The notes: generated by a model from the letters alone, not told the origin. Counted from the first letter of the stretch, positions 15,704 to 27,639 are shown. The stretch: DNA of 64,000 nt from Morinoia aosen (GCA_030386875.1 CM059563.1:46654102-46718101); one strand, 5' to 3'. Program-made: numbers and translations.

Positions 15704-15970
15704 TTTGTAATACCATTTTAGTGCGTGACAAATAGCTTTACAAAATTTCAGATGGGACTTATCTTTCTCTTTAAAATGTTGCATAGCTCCAGAATTCGAA
15801 TCAAGCCACCACACTCCGTCGGCAGAATAGTCTCCTCCTTTTTGGACATTTTCAGAAGCAGCTAAAAAACCGTAGCTTGTGTCTGCTTCCAAGTGTGTTT
15901 TGGAACAATGTATGCAAGTACATACTGTCAGAGTCTGACCCTTTCCGGAACCGTAAGCCGAGCTTAAGCC
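15704..15970 (-). other. Open minus-strand stretch, possible broken coding fragment
   Basis: Reading leftward, the frame stays open for 89 codons between a stop at 15971 and the TAG at 15701. The predicted peptide is compositionally protein-like: it contains TVCTCIHCSKTH, GGDYSADGVWWLDSNSG and KFCKAICHALKWYYK, with six cysteines and no low-complexity runs. A second frame over 15890-16050 also reads plausibly (an acidic helix ending EFEQRVLEVRLKLGLRFRKG), which suggests one ancestral frame broken by a frameshift near 15945. No start codon, splice acceptor or known domain was recognised, so this may be an exon, a pseudogene piece or chance. Confidence 0.22.
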
Positions 15971-17065
15971 TTACTTCGAGGACTCTTTGTTCAAATTCTT
16001 CAGCTTCAATCAGAAACAGAACTTATTGCAAAATGATGGCTTCACTTTAGAGTTCATGCCCATTATTTTGCGTAGACTCTATACGCAAAGCCCTTATCAG
16101 CGTCATGATTGGTTGAACAATGATCAGCATTGCTTCGAAAAAAAGTGTTAAAAGCATTCAGCAACAACTTTTCCTGAATACAAACACAATTCTCTTTTTG
16201 CTTGAAGGGAAATTTTTTTTTAATACACATAGCTGCAAAAAATCATTGAACATGAATTCAAAAACCGTGCACCATATATTTAGGCGATAAAAGAATTATT
16301 TAAATGCATTTGTGCAAAACAATTCTTTTCCAGAACCTGATTTGATTTAAAAATATATTTTCTAATATTTTACTTTAATATATTTTCTCTAATCCCCTTC
16401 CTCTGTGATAACATGAGTTTTTTAATCATTAGTGTCGGTCCTGTATCAGAACAAGAGGTATCTTATCACAGACGATCCTCCATTGTAAAGTAACAATTTA
16501 TTATAATAAGTATGGCAAATTCATCCTACGTTTTCCAGGTTTCAAACATTAATTTGCAACATGCAGTAAGGTAAGCTCACCACTTTCTAGTTAAATTTAA
16601 ACTGGAAAAGAGTATGGTCCTAAGCAGCGGTATCGCCCAACAGAAAGTTACATTGCGGAACTATTGGAATTCTACATACCTGGATCCATTAGCTATCAAG
16701 TCTATTTAATAACGCCCTATTGTTGGGAAAATCGAAAAACTAAAGAAATTTTATAGATAGTTCACCAAACTATCTTTTCCGTCAATTCAAAAACCTGCTT
16801 CAGCAAAAATTTTCGAATTTCCCTCACTCAAGTTAATAATCATTTTTAAATCCAACTTTCACTAACCAACTTTAACCAACAAAACCATGCATGCTGCAGG
16901 CCGAATACTTCTGTTTTACGTTCTAAAGCAAACAATCAATGAGACATCTTTTTCTGATTTTCCATTTTTAAGCCAATCCAAGTTGTTCTAATCAGGTTTT
17001 TCAGCAAGCGCCCAAATGCCCACGAAATGAGACTACAAACAAATATTCCAGATGAGAACTGCGGC
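15971..17065. other. Unassigned AT-rich sequence
   Basis: No convincing gene, RNA or repeat is visible. Frames are broken by frequent stops. It lies between two minus-strand open stretches and could be intronic if those belong to one gene, which is unproven. Confidence 0.4.
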
Positions 17066-17482
17066 TCATACATTATCTGAACGTCCGGCAATCACTGCAA
17101 TGAATGCGTCAACGTTCGTTGGTCTATTTTCAGAGTAGAAGCAATTGTGGATAGAAAATTTCGGCCGTTTTTCGATTGAAGTGATGGCTTTTGATGGGCT
17201 GGTTGGCGGCAGAATAATTGAGATTCTAGACGAGTTTAGATTCTCGACAAGGCTGTCGTTCAAAGGAAAAGCTATTCTTCTCAGGCAGATTGACCTGCTT
17301 TCATGACTTGCTTTTGTTGAAACGTAATTGTAACTTTTATGTTCGTTACTCGAAGCTTTCTTAATTAAAAACTGGTGCCTTGATGAAGAATTTGGCAGTG
17401 AAATAAATGTTTGAACTAAAACGGAGAACTTGATAAACAGGTCGGAATAATTTTTTAATCCTCCAATGTTCTGTTGCGTCTT
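17066..17482 (-). CDS. Candidate internal exon of an unidentified minus-strand gene
   Basis: The frame is open for 138 codons between a TGA at 17483 and a TGA at 17066, long for DNA this AT-rich. The peptide looks globular: it includes a hydrophobic stretch (LFIKFSVLVQTFISLP), the motif RISIILPPTSPS and the segment KFSIHNCFYSENRPTNVDAF ahead of IAVIAGRSDN. A possible splice donor, AAT followed by GTATGAG, ends the frame at about 17071, and a weak acceptor (TTGAAAG) precedes the left of the peptide at about 17480. The final part resembles the beta-strand-rich juxtamembrane region of adhesion-type receptors only loosely; no cysteine/tryptophan GPS signature follows, so no family is assigned. 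No neighbouring exon could be joined with confidence. Confidence 0.3.
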   Translation of the reverse strand, partial: KTQQNIGGLKNYSDLFIKFSVLVQTFISLPNSSSRHQFLIKKASSNEHKSYNYVSTKASHESRSICLRRIAFPLNDSLVENLNSSRISIILPPTSPSKAITSIEKRPKFSIHNCFYSENRPTNVDAFIAVIAGRSDNV

Positions 17483-18047
17483 TCAACAATTTGAATTTAA
17501 TTAGAGTTAACATACTGTACATATCTTGTAATGCATACTTTGAATCTTATCTGGAATTTGTATGCAGTCCAAGATCTTGACAAGCTTTAAATATTCCTTT
17601 GACAAGTTCAGGCGTCACCATCAAGTAACAAGGTGCCTGCTATTGATGAAACAATGCGCAAAGTTGCTAGAAGGTTACTAGGTCACTAATCCATCTATGT
17701 TTAGAGAATCGACCTCAATAAATCCTGCTACGTTGAAGTCTTCCAGCTCAGCTAACACCTTCAGCTCAGGTTGTTTATAACAGCAAATTTTAATTGGAAA
17801 TTTTGTAGGTTTTTGCGCTAGACCAGCAAATTAATTCTGAATGATGGACAGGATGGCCTTCATCATTAATGAATTATGAGCTGCGAGGCTGAGGACTGAA
17901 GAGCCAAAAATGCTCTCTGTTCTCTCAAGAGTACTTTTATAAGACAAAAATTTTCTGTTCATTGAAGTTTGAATCTGTCAAAAAATGTCGGCGTGATTTT
18001 CATCCCTTCAGTTTTGACAACATCGTTCGGAAATAAAGAGAAATTTC
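17483..18047. other. Unassigned sequence
   Basis: No gene, RNA or repeat was recognised between the candidate exon and the minisatellite. Confidence 0.5.
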
Positions 18048-18348
18048 ATGAAATATTTGGAATGCAGTTTCACTAAATATTTGGTATGCAATTACATGAA
18101 ATATTTGGGATGCAGTTTCACTAAATATTTGATATGTAATTACATGAAATATTTGGGATGCAGTTTCACTAAATATTTGGTATGTAATTACATGAAATAT
18201 TTGGGATGCAGTTTCACTAAATATTTGGTATGCAATTTCATGAAATATTTGGGATGCAGTTTCACTAAATATTTGGTATGCAATTACATGAAATATTTGG
18301 GATGCAGTTTCACTAAATATTTGGTATGCAATTTCATGAAATATTGGG
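18048..18348. repeat. 48-bp minisatellite, six copies
   Basis: Six near-identical 48-bp units run from the first ATGAAATATTTGG. Each unit is itself two related 24-bp halves, ATGAAATATTTGGGATGCAG plus TTTC and ACTAAATATTTGGTATGCAA plus TTAC. Because 48 is a multiple of three, a plus-strand frame reads through as a repeated 16-residue peptide (MKYLGCSFTKYLVCNY), giving a 120-codon open frame. The simplest reading is a noncoding minisatellite whose period happens to preserve a frame. Confidence 0.92.
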
Positions 18349-21257
18349 ATGGTAGTGAACCATTTTACGATGTTGTAAATTATCTAGAGACACTCGGGTG
18401 TTACTTATGAACTTCCTGAAAAGTGTTCTCTTCAACGTTGTGTTGTCGATGCAGTAATGAAGCAGCGATCGCATCGCAATAAAACTGCCGACTTCCATCA
18501 TTAACATTCAAGGTTTTATGCAGTTGAAAATTTAGTTACACTCTGAACTGAATTCAGTTGCACAATTAACATACACCTGCAGGCCAAAAACCTGCCGCTT
18601 AAAGAATGAATCTGCTTCATAGCTGCTGTTAAAAACTGTTCGAAACAGTTGAAACGCTTTTGAAATTAACGTTTATTTTCAGTTAAGATAATTGGGAAAT
18701 AAAATGGATGGAAATACGCGGTACTATTAAAGAGCACGCGGAAAAACGAAAATATCGAGGTTCGAGTAGTCTTAGGGCTGTTTCAATCACTCCACTTTGG
18801 GCCTGTCTCTCATATCAAAGCTAGTAGGTTTTCTGATTCTCAAATGCAGCTAGACGTTATACTTATCGACCTTGACACATGCACGAAAGGTAGCATCAAC
18901 ATAAAAAGCGAAATGCTCAACATTATTATTGACTTTGTCAATTCGAATGAGAATTTCTATAACAAAATGAAAATCTTTGGGGTCTATCAGTTGGCTTTAG
19001 TTCAAGTACAGGTTAAACATAGTAAGCGCACAGGCGTGGGCGCTACAGCAACCCGTCATGCAGTGCGCTCTCAGGGTTCCGTGATTCGATCCAATCACGA
19101 CATACCGATTTTTTAGGCCTGTACCGGAAGGTGGAGAGCACAGCACCAACAGATGCATCATTCGTACCCAGGGTTTACTGCTTCGATTACGGTCTGTAAC
19201 GTTTCAAGCATTAGCAATTTTTATACAAGGGTCTGAAATGTTTTTGTTGTTTGATGGATTTAATCGAAACTCCCTTTAGAATTTGCGTTGAACTGCGATA
19301 AGTGGTTTCGTTTCGAAGTGCCAAAGCAGACATTGGGGCTTATCTGTAATTTCTCGCAGTAATGAGAGCAATTATACTGCTTTTGACTCAGTTGGCAGAA
19401 AAAGTGATCACAGTAGTATCGGTAGATATACAAAAAAAACGAATTGCTCAATAGAATATGAAGGTTTTACGCTTATGTCCAAAATAATTTAAATTTCATC
19501 AATTGTATCAATAGGAGAAACACTTTTTAGACATCCTTCATGCATTTGCTTGCACGATTTTTTTCATTTTATGTACCTTTAACTGCTGTACCGCAAAAAA
19601 GTCAATTAGTATCGCATTTTCAAATCCTCTAAGAATTCCCTTTTATGAGAAAATGCACTTGTACTTCTCGTCAATAAACTGAGAACGCGAAAATGCTCAC
19701 GAAAAAGCACAAAGTGAATTTGAGCATATTACAAAGTTGCTAGGCGAGGGAAGAAAATCGTGTTGAGAACATTTGCTTTTCTAACATTATCTCGTATTTT
19801 GTTCTGTCATATAAGCGCTTATTAGGTCAATGCTGCATAGTGCGACTTCTTGTCGGAAAGAAATCTGTTCCTGCTGGAGCTCTAAATACTTAGATTAGAA
19901 GATCTAAAGCAGATTACATGATGTTTCTCTAGAGAATTCAAACCTTCGTTCTAGAATGTGTTGCGGCACCAATGTAAACTGACAGCTATTTTTTTTGCAT
20001 CACGTGTGTGACTTAGTGGCGTCAAAGGGGGAATTAAAACCTCGAATCTACTCTCAATTTTTATGCACTTATTTGTCAGCGAATCTTGATGTGTTTGGAT
20101 ATAACAGGAGGAACTGGAAGGGTAGACAATGTCATTTTAAACTCTTAACATCCAAACTGTCGTGAATGATGACGTAAAATGAGTTCAGAAATCATTAATA
20201 CCATTTCTTCCTTTCTCCATGGACACAGTTATCAATTGAGATATTTCCCCACACCGATGATATCATGGTGTTTTCAACGCCACGGAATTTACTAAGTCCA
20301 CGTGATATTCTGTATACACATTTCCACCTTGTAACGTCTTGCGAGGATGTATAGCAAATTCAATATTATTATTTCGACTCTTAAAAATACCGTCCGTGTC
20401 TCATATTTTTTCACTGAATCGAAATCATCAAGAAATGCATCATTTTACTCGGGAATGTGTCTCAAGATCTTAAACCCGATGATCTATTCCAAAGAATTCA
20501 AACAAAATGAACCAGTGAGAAATTTTTGATTCATTAGAATAATATCTTGAATTTTACAATTAAATGACCTCTTTTAGAGAACGTGGCTCCGTAGTGCACT
20601 TTTAGAGAAGAGATCAAGACTCGGTGCCAATTGAGAGTTGATAATAATTTAGACCCCTCACCGACTTACCAGACCACTTTCAACCATTCAGGCTAAAGAG
20701 AAGAAATATTTTATTTCATGACTTGGTCAAAACCAAATTTAAATAATATTTTATATGCATGATCGGTTAAAATTTTTACGATTCAGCTTCAAACAGAAGT
20801 AAATCGGGGGAGGTTACATCAAAAGAATGTAATATGTGTATAATATGTACATTTTTTACCTGAAATGATCAAAAATTTGAGTTCTTTAAAATGTCACAGA
20901 GTGTAACTGTAATTACATTTATCCTTAAAGAAATAAAGCTTTGAGCTTAGAGTCCCTGCCCTGCAACTCAACTGAAGGTTGTTTTTTTTATCTTGCTGAG
21001 GAACTTCTTGTAAAAATGTCGAAAAAATAAAGGAAGAACTAAGGATTCTCAGCCACTACGTAGAAAAAATTTCCTATTCTAAGTCTTCAAGTTGATTAGG
21101 TCACGGTGAAACTGTAACGAGTAATGAGATGAAGAAATTGAACCGTTTCGAACCGCATGAAAAATTCAGTGTATACCGTTAGGATACGTGCTGATCCTTG
21201 CTTATTTTAGCACATAAATGTTTGTGGGTGTGAAGTTTTAAATCATCGACGACGAAC
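18349..21257. other. Unassigned AT-rich sequence with a possible degenerate SINE head
   Basis: No gene is supportable. At 19039-19110 a stretch has a small hairpin CGTGATTCGATCCAATCACG. Its TTCGATCC resembles a Pol III B box, and a GGGCGCTACAGCA run lies upstream, so an old tRNA-derived element is possible. The remaining short frames look like background. Confidence 0.3.
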
Positions 21258-21648
21258 TCAAATAACATGTGAACATTTAGCTTTAAAATCTGCGCCTCTA
21301 GTAATACACGCGATATATTCAGTGATTTCGGTCAACTCGATGACCAAATCCATGAACAGCATTTTCGGAAGACTTCCTTGCAACACTGCTTGGCCCTCTG
21401 TTTGCGCCTGCAAGCCGAGTTGCATTAGCTCCTCCAAAGCAGAGTTCAATCCCGAACACAACCATCTCGATGACCTCTCCCAGAACACTTTTGCGCACCT
21501 CCTGAAGTTTGTTTGCGCTGAATTTCCAGCAGATCAGACGAGCTGAACCGCATCGATTCAGAGAATGCCTTTAAAGTCTCTCTCAATTCGGAATCAGAAA
21601 AGCCACTTGGGAACGTTGCCGATAAACTCATCCGTCCAATTCGAGCTC
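21258..21648 (-). pseudogene. Degenerate coding fragment of unknown family, two frameshifts
   Basis: A block richer in GC than its surroundings reads as protein on the minus strand only if the frame changes twice. From the right it gives RMSLSATFPSGFSDSELRET and ...SSSDLLEIQRK, shifts near 21513 to EVRKSVLGEVIEMVVFGIE, then near 21444 to ALEELMQLGLQAQTEGQAVL and ...KMLFMDLVIELTEITEYIAC. The joined order is strongly helical with heptad-like leucines. A good splice acceptor on this strand (TTTATTTCTGCTTTTTCAG, ending at about 21649) lies directly upstream. The two frame breaks argue for a pseudogene exon, unless they are assembly errors. I do not recognise the family. Confidence 0.35.
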
Positions 21649-22715
21649 CTGAAAAAGCAGAAATAAATTTTTAATACATTTTTCGCGGCTAATAATTGCT
21701 TAATCCACTCAGTGGATTCGTGAAGTATTCATGCTAGTGAGAAAATAAAAAACAAGCATGTTAGAACCATTTTAATACAAAATTTGTTTCAATATATCTA
21801 AGAAATTCAGCTGTTTCTTGAACTTCATGTACTTAACTCTGAAACGTCAATAAAATTGCAAGAAAATTAATCTTAACATCAAAAAAACATTCCTGTGTCC
21901 AGTTCCGTCATTAATTTTGTAAAATTTAACATATCTCTAAAATAAAAGGTCAAGCTACAGTTGATGACAGGCCTAAAAATATTATATGAAGACAAATCAA
22001 ATCGAGCAGATTTAAATCCACGAGTAGTTAGCTATTGACTATTTGAAAGAGATACGATCTGTCTATTTTACTTAGGTAGAGTTTCATGTAGAGATTCGGG
22101 AATCTTGAGATCATTAGAAGTTAGAGCATAATTTACAATTTTGAAACCACTAGAGATTATAGGAACATTGAATTTTTCAGTATGATTGCAACGTACTCAA
22201 GGAAGTGGGAGTGCTAGCTGAGCCCAGTACGGAGGCTTCTGCCTCAGTGTTCAGTAACTCTGATGCAAACATTTCGCGATGTCATGCCGACGTCCGACGA
22301 CCTGCACTGCACACAACTGTAGGAAAACACCAGAGAGGCTGGCATCTCCAATTGAAGCGTATCCTTGTACAGGTGAAAAGAAGCTTCAGTTGAGATATGT
22401 TTCGAAGGTTGCTTACAGTGGACAACCTTAGTGATGTTAGTTTTAGAATAGCTTGATATTTTGCTGATGATTACTTCAAGATGAATGTTGACACGTGCCG
22501 AGTGATTTCAAAATAGTAGGAAGAGTAATATTCGTAACATTTAGGACGTAATTTGATTTTTCAAATGCTATCATATATGGGCCGAAATAGCCCACCTCCC
22601 CACATCAACTATACCACTAAAAAATCGGTAGAAAATCACAAAATCCTGTCAAATTTCAAGTAAGATGTTAGACGATAAAAAAAATAGCATCATACTAAAA
22701 ACAACCAAATACAAC
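21649..22715. other. Unassigned AT-rich sequence
   Basis: This lies upstream, on the minus strand, of the degenerate fragment and could be its intron. No RNA gene, repeat or convincing frame was recognised. Confidence 0.4.
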
Positions 22716-23137
22716 CTAAAATAGCTGAAGGGAGAAAGCGGACTGACTATCATTCAACGCTGGTTTTGTCGTTAAATTATGCAGGGATACTAAAATATGA
22801 AAATTTATAATACCAGATGTAGATGCAATTACTTTAAAATCGCTTAAGCGCACTGGAAGATCGCATTTCTCTGCATGAGAACGGATGGCAGAATTGAATG
22901 GCGTAGTGAGAAGGAGGCCTGTTCTAAAACTCCTACCAGCATGCTCCGCAACGCGAATACTGAGGGCCCGTTTAGTTGAGCCCACGTACTCAGCGCACAA
23001 TGTGCGCAACAATATTTGTAGACAACAGATGAGAGCATGCCTTTGGGAGTTTTATCTTTATAATTGAATCCCTGTGATTTTTGTGATTTTCTACCGACAT
23101 ACTCGTAAGTTGAAAAGGACCTTACAGGTCGAAACAT
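22716..23137 (-). pseudogene. Penelope-like retroelement fragment, GIY-YIG endonuclease end
   Basis: Two overlapping minus-strand frames together give the C-terminal part of a Penelope-like element protein. The first frame has the linker KDKTPKGMLSSVVYKYCCAHC, a typical approach to the cysteine-containing GIY-YIG module. After a frameshift near 22990 the second frame supplies AEYVGSTKRALSIRVAEHAG, RTG...NSAIRSHAEKCDL, SDFKVIAS and the closing HNLTTKPALNDSQSAFSLQLF, which matches the family's usual KP.LN......L.LF ending. In intact elements this nuclease nicks the target for reverse transcription by the upstream RT domain. No RT domain is found to the right, so the copy is truncated as well as frameshifted and cannot be active. 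Confidence 0.8.
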
Positions 23138-23254
23138 TCTTCTTTTAGTATTAGACGGTCTTAATAAGAATGTTGAATTGAAATGCGACTTTCTTTGCTC
23201 TTTTATTGATAATTAGGATTTGCAAGAAGCAAAGCATAAATATTAATTCAACTC

Positions 23255-23388
23255 TACCACCCCCCCATTACCTCCGCATGGTCCCCATATCACTTCCAAA
23301 TTATCCCCACATCACCCAAACACCACTCCCACACTACCCCTACACCCCCCCCCACACACACCACCCCCACCAGCCCGGGGGCTCAATT
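23255..23388. repeat. C-rich, G-free low-complexity tract
   Basis: This run is built almost only from CCCC, ACC and CAC with few guanines, ending CCCCCCCCCCACACACACC...CCCCCACCAGCCCGGGGG. The complementary strand therefore has many G-runs and could form a G-quadruplex. No gene function is evident. Confidence 0.7.
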
Positions 23389-24282
23389 AAAACATGCCAG
23401 GGATAGCGCGACAAAAACGTGTTTGTGCGCCGCCTCCGCCCATGAAAATGAAGTCGAGATCAGCCTACAAAAATTTTCTGCTGGATTTCCCGCAATCCAA
23501 GCATCCGGGCGAAATATAACGAGACGAATTTCGACGCGCTTGACAAACTTTTCTTTGCAGAAAATTGAATTTGATATAGTTTGGCAACTCTGCAGGGTGT
23601 GAAGAAACAAAAAGTGTAAACTTTCGAACTCAACAGGGACGCACTTGATTACATTTTCTCGTAAATTAAATACTTGAAGATTGATTTTAAGATACTGTGG
23701 GTTGAAATTTTAACTTTCGTGCCTGGTTTGTGATATTTTCGTGTCTCTCAAATTCAAATTACAAATTTAGTGTTACCTTCAAATGTGGAGACACTTGAGT
23801 GCTTAGTGTTTCGGCATTAGTTCAAGCTGCGACACAGTATTGACACGATGGCACGTCTGTCAAAAGAAGAAATGGCAGATATGCATTTGGCTTACAATAC
23901 TGCCTACAGCAATGCTAAGGCGGTGCTAGGTTGTAATGAGAAAATTTTCCTCATCTATAATTGACCGAGCATCGCATGTTTACAAACACACATCGTCGTC
24001 TACCCGAACACGGAAGCTTCATCGTGAATGGGAGAAGTTTTAAGATCTTCACAACACACACTTTCCGTAAAAAGCTAATTTTCCGTTCTTGCAAAAGTTT
24101 GCACCTCCATGCCTACACGAGGATATTTAATTGTCATCTCATGTTGCGCGATGGACAGAAGAATGAAACATAGTTCATGAGCTAACAAATGCGCATGTGT
24201 TTTAGAACTAAGTGGCTATACCTCTCCGCAAAGGACAAATGTGTAGAAGAGCCAAGGTTTGCGTAAATAAATGCGTGGTGCC
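23389..24282. other. Unassigned sequence
   Basis: Only short frames are present. The stretch ATGGCACGTCTGTCAAAAGAAGAAATGG at about 23847-23875 reads MARLSKEEMADMHLAYNTAY on the plus strand for about 30 codons. It resembles the N-terminus of some helix-turn-helix or transposon-derived proteins but stops too soon to call. Confidence 0.3.
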
Positions 24283-24867
24283 TTAACCCTTTCGGTCCTG
24301 ACGGCTACTCCAGTGCCAAGTTGGCTAGTGCTTCCAGTTTAGGGCATCTAACCTAGTTTTAAACTAATTTAACTAGTGAGGGAATATTTTGGAGTAATAA
24401 CAAAATTAGGGAAATTACAACCATTCATTAAACTAGTTTTTAAACAATTCCAGAAACCTGCGCGCGTAAATTACCATAGGTTACCATAGGCCCCTGTAAT
24501 TACCATAGGACCCTGTAGCACGCGTAAGTTCATGCTACAGGACCCGAGCAACATATTCAATACCCTTTCCATTTAACTTGAGCAAGTTTTTTCTGAACTT
24601 TGTTGATTTTTGGTAAATTCGGGCAAAAACGTATAAATAATTTCTTCGTAAATACGAAAACTTTATTATCAACATCAAAAATTTCTGTCGCCAAGCATCG
24701 AGCTTCAAAGATACAAAAAATTTCAAAATTAAAATAATGAAGAAGGCACTTACTTAAGCTAAAAGCACCACACTAGGACAATTTCACTGACAATTCAGGG
24801 TAATGACAACTTTTTCCCCAGGAAGTTTTTACCCAAACAATTTGAATTATCGTACCGAAAGGGTTAA
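24283..24867. mobile_element. piggyBac-type MITE with TTAA target duplication
   Basis: A 577-bp segment is bounded by perfect terminal inverted repeats CCCTTTCGGT and ACCGAAAGGG, each flanked by TTAA (24283-24286 and 24864-24867). TTAA target sites with CCC...GGG termini are the hallmark of the piggyBac superfamily. There is no transposase frame inside, so this is a non-autonomous copy. It contains a direct repeat of TTACCATAGG near 24471-24510 and a subterminal hairpin CCTGTAGCA...TGCTACAGG at about 24511-24540. Confidence 0.85.
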
Positions 24868-27639
24868 CTCGGCAGCAAAGGAACTGAAAAGCCTTTGCTT
24901 CCGTTATAAAGTAAAAATTTGTGTTTCATGCAGTAACTGCCCACCGAACAACAGAGTGATATTGATTACTGTTTTATAGTTCACATGTCCTTCAATCTGC
25001 TTGAGTACATGGGAAGAACAGCACCCAAATTTGAGAGAATAAAGAGTATAATTTTTAAGAAGTCAAGTAATTCATTATTGTTAAGGTGTCCTCGTCTAAT
25101 GAGTCGTATGAGATTAAATTTACGGAAATATTAAATTAATTTCATAGAAAGGTATATACTTGCTAAACTACTGTCATGAATTTAAAAGATAGATAAGAAA
25201 CACTAAATGACTTTTTATGTATTTTTAATTTCTCGTTAACATGTTCAAAAAAAGTACAGGAAATAAAATATTAACAACATTTAAACAACAACATAACATC
25301 ATTGAAATTCAAGTAACGTAGAAGAGGTGAACGTAGTCACGTGTTCCCCTCTTTAACATTCACCTCTTCTTTTGTGTTATTGTTCGCCTCTTCTTTTTCT
25401 GTTATTACGGAACAAGAAGCCCGAATATCACGTCGCAATATCCCTACCAGGCTCCAACTCAAAACACTCCGGGCCGCACTCTTTAATTTCACCTGAAATT
25501 AATTTTCCCGGTGAGTGGAGCTGCTTTCAGTAACACGAGTCTTGGTGACTCATGCTTGAGTCTCACGGACCCTATTTTTATCCTTGTTATAACCTTGCAT
25601 TGTAATGCTATGAAATATTTTACCAGCTATTTTTTCTGGTATCGTTATTTAAATGCAACCACCGTTACTGGCCTGGCGACGTATTTCCCCTGACACCATT
25701 ATGAGAAAGAACCGTCCCTTGCCAGTAAAGTTCAAGAAACTTACAAGGGTACAAATATCAAATTAGACGAGAAACAGAAAGAAATTAAATGCATTTGAGC
25801 TCCTTGTAGAAAGTGGAATTGTTTCGATTTAATCATGAAATAAAATCATTGAACAGTGAAATAATTGCTTAATTAGGTGAGGTTCCAAATTATGATTATA
25901 ACTTAACTAAAATTTTAATTTGTTATAATTTAGTTATAACTAAAATTATTAATTATGGTTAAAACATGATCCAAACTGTTCCCTTGTCTACTAAATATTC
26001 TTCCAAGACTAGTGTAGACGGTCCGCCAAAAATGGCGGGATTCTATATTTACTTGAATAAATTATCAAGATGTGGATGACAAACAAATTTATTCATCCTA
26101 GAAGTACCCGCGTTAAGAATATTCTAGTAACTTGTGAACAGACTTATGCCTGTTAATGAAACAAACTGGCGGCGATAGCGCTAAACACTTCAAACCCTGG
26201 CGGCGCCAGCGCTGGTTTAGGTGCTAGTTTGCAGCATATAAATGTGCTTTGTGGCAAGCATCCTAAAACATTTATTTTAGCTCTTCGAAAAATATGAAGA
26301 GGAAAGAAAAAAAAATGTAATTATAATTGCATTACAAGTGAAAGAAATCGAGTGAAAGAAATGTGTTTAACAGAATTTCTCCGAGATTGCACCGAAACTG
26401 CGAGATTGCACAAACTCCGAAACTCCGGGCTTGCACAATGGGGTCTCGAACCCTATTCTATCTCACATGAAAGTTTTACGGTTTCAATCATTGGTATCCA
26501 TAAAGTAAATTCACTTAGCATCGGTAGCTCACACTTTTACAAACTTTGCACCCAGCATCTCTCTAGCGCTTCCTCTTCAATCCCAATTATCTACTTTCAA
26601 CAACATCATATTAGAAATTTTCTGCTCTTCCAACAACATCTCTTCTATTCTATCATTTCTAAACTGCGTTCTACTTAATCAAAGAAAAGTATGGCAGATG
26701 TTTATAAACGCCATGTATTTTTCTAAATTTTATGGTCATGTTTATGGTGTTATGGTCATCAGTTAAATGCAGTTTGCTGCTTGCATACTTTGTCGTTCAA
26801 TCCCTGGACCCTGTAAACTAGAGACCTGAACACGACGTAATGAATGACTACTTTTGTTTTTGAATTGTAGCTTCTTGCCATAGAAATTCACTTAAAATCA
26901 ACCCAAAACAAATATGAAGGAATCAAGATCAAGCAATATCTGGGAATTTTAAAGCAAGAATAAGAGACTACACAGGCCGCAGCAGAGTTTAATTGATCAC
27001 TGCCAATTTATGTATATGCCACGAGTTCTATGCTAAAAAAAGTGCTGCGTCTAAACGAATTCCTGGAAAAGCGTTGTGTCTCAAAAAATTCCTGATGCGC
27101 TTGAAGCAATGAAAAACTATGACAGTGAAAGTGCAAGATTGATTGCTTTCACATCACAGAATTAGATAAAAAAAGAACGGATGAGAGACGCAGAAGCTCG
27201 CACTATTTTGTAGAGATAACAAATTTCGGGAAAAGGCAATTTTACGGATTATGTTAAAAAACTACATTTATTACTTCCTTCAAAAACGACATTTAAAACT
27301 ACAAGTTATTTTTGAACCTGTAGCGCAAACAGCCTTCACTAAAATATTAAATAAATTATTAACAATAGCAAAAATCCTTTTGTACGACAATACGGTCATG
27401 CGATTTATTCCATTAAATTTCGATTCGATGAAAAAAGGTAGAATTTATTTCACATGCAGCGTAATAATGGTAATTCTCTATTTAGTAGGAACTTATTATC
27501 TAATTTCATCAACCACTCTAATCTTTTCTACCCAATGTTCATGTCTCATTTGATTTGAACAACTTATCTTGTCTCAACATATTTTCTTAGGTAAAACATT
27601 TTATTTTAACGTCTTATCTTTCCTTTAACATCATATCTA
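24868..27639. other. Unassigned AT-rich sequence with a dispersed repeat
   Basis: No gene is supportable. A segment at about 26060-26130 (GATGACAAACAAAT..., then ATTCTAGTAACTTGTG) has a diverged relative at 58597-58665, showing a dispersed repeat. At 26160-26220 there is a GC-rich patch with CTGGCGGCGCCAG and AGCGCT palindromic motifs, followed by CATATAAATG at about 26237. An AT-rich imperfect inverted repeat lies at about 25890-25960. Confidence 0.4.

Noticed and set aside
19260..19451. Cysteine/histidine-containing minus-strand frame as a zinc finger
   Set aside because: Cys and His spacings do not fit C2H2 fingers and the surrounding frame is background.
26420..26460. GGGGTCTCGAACCCTA as the T arm of a tRNA on the minus strand
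   Set aside because: No A box or acceptor pairing could be found at proper spacing.
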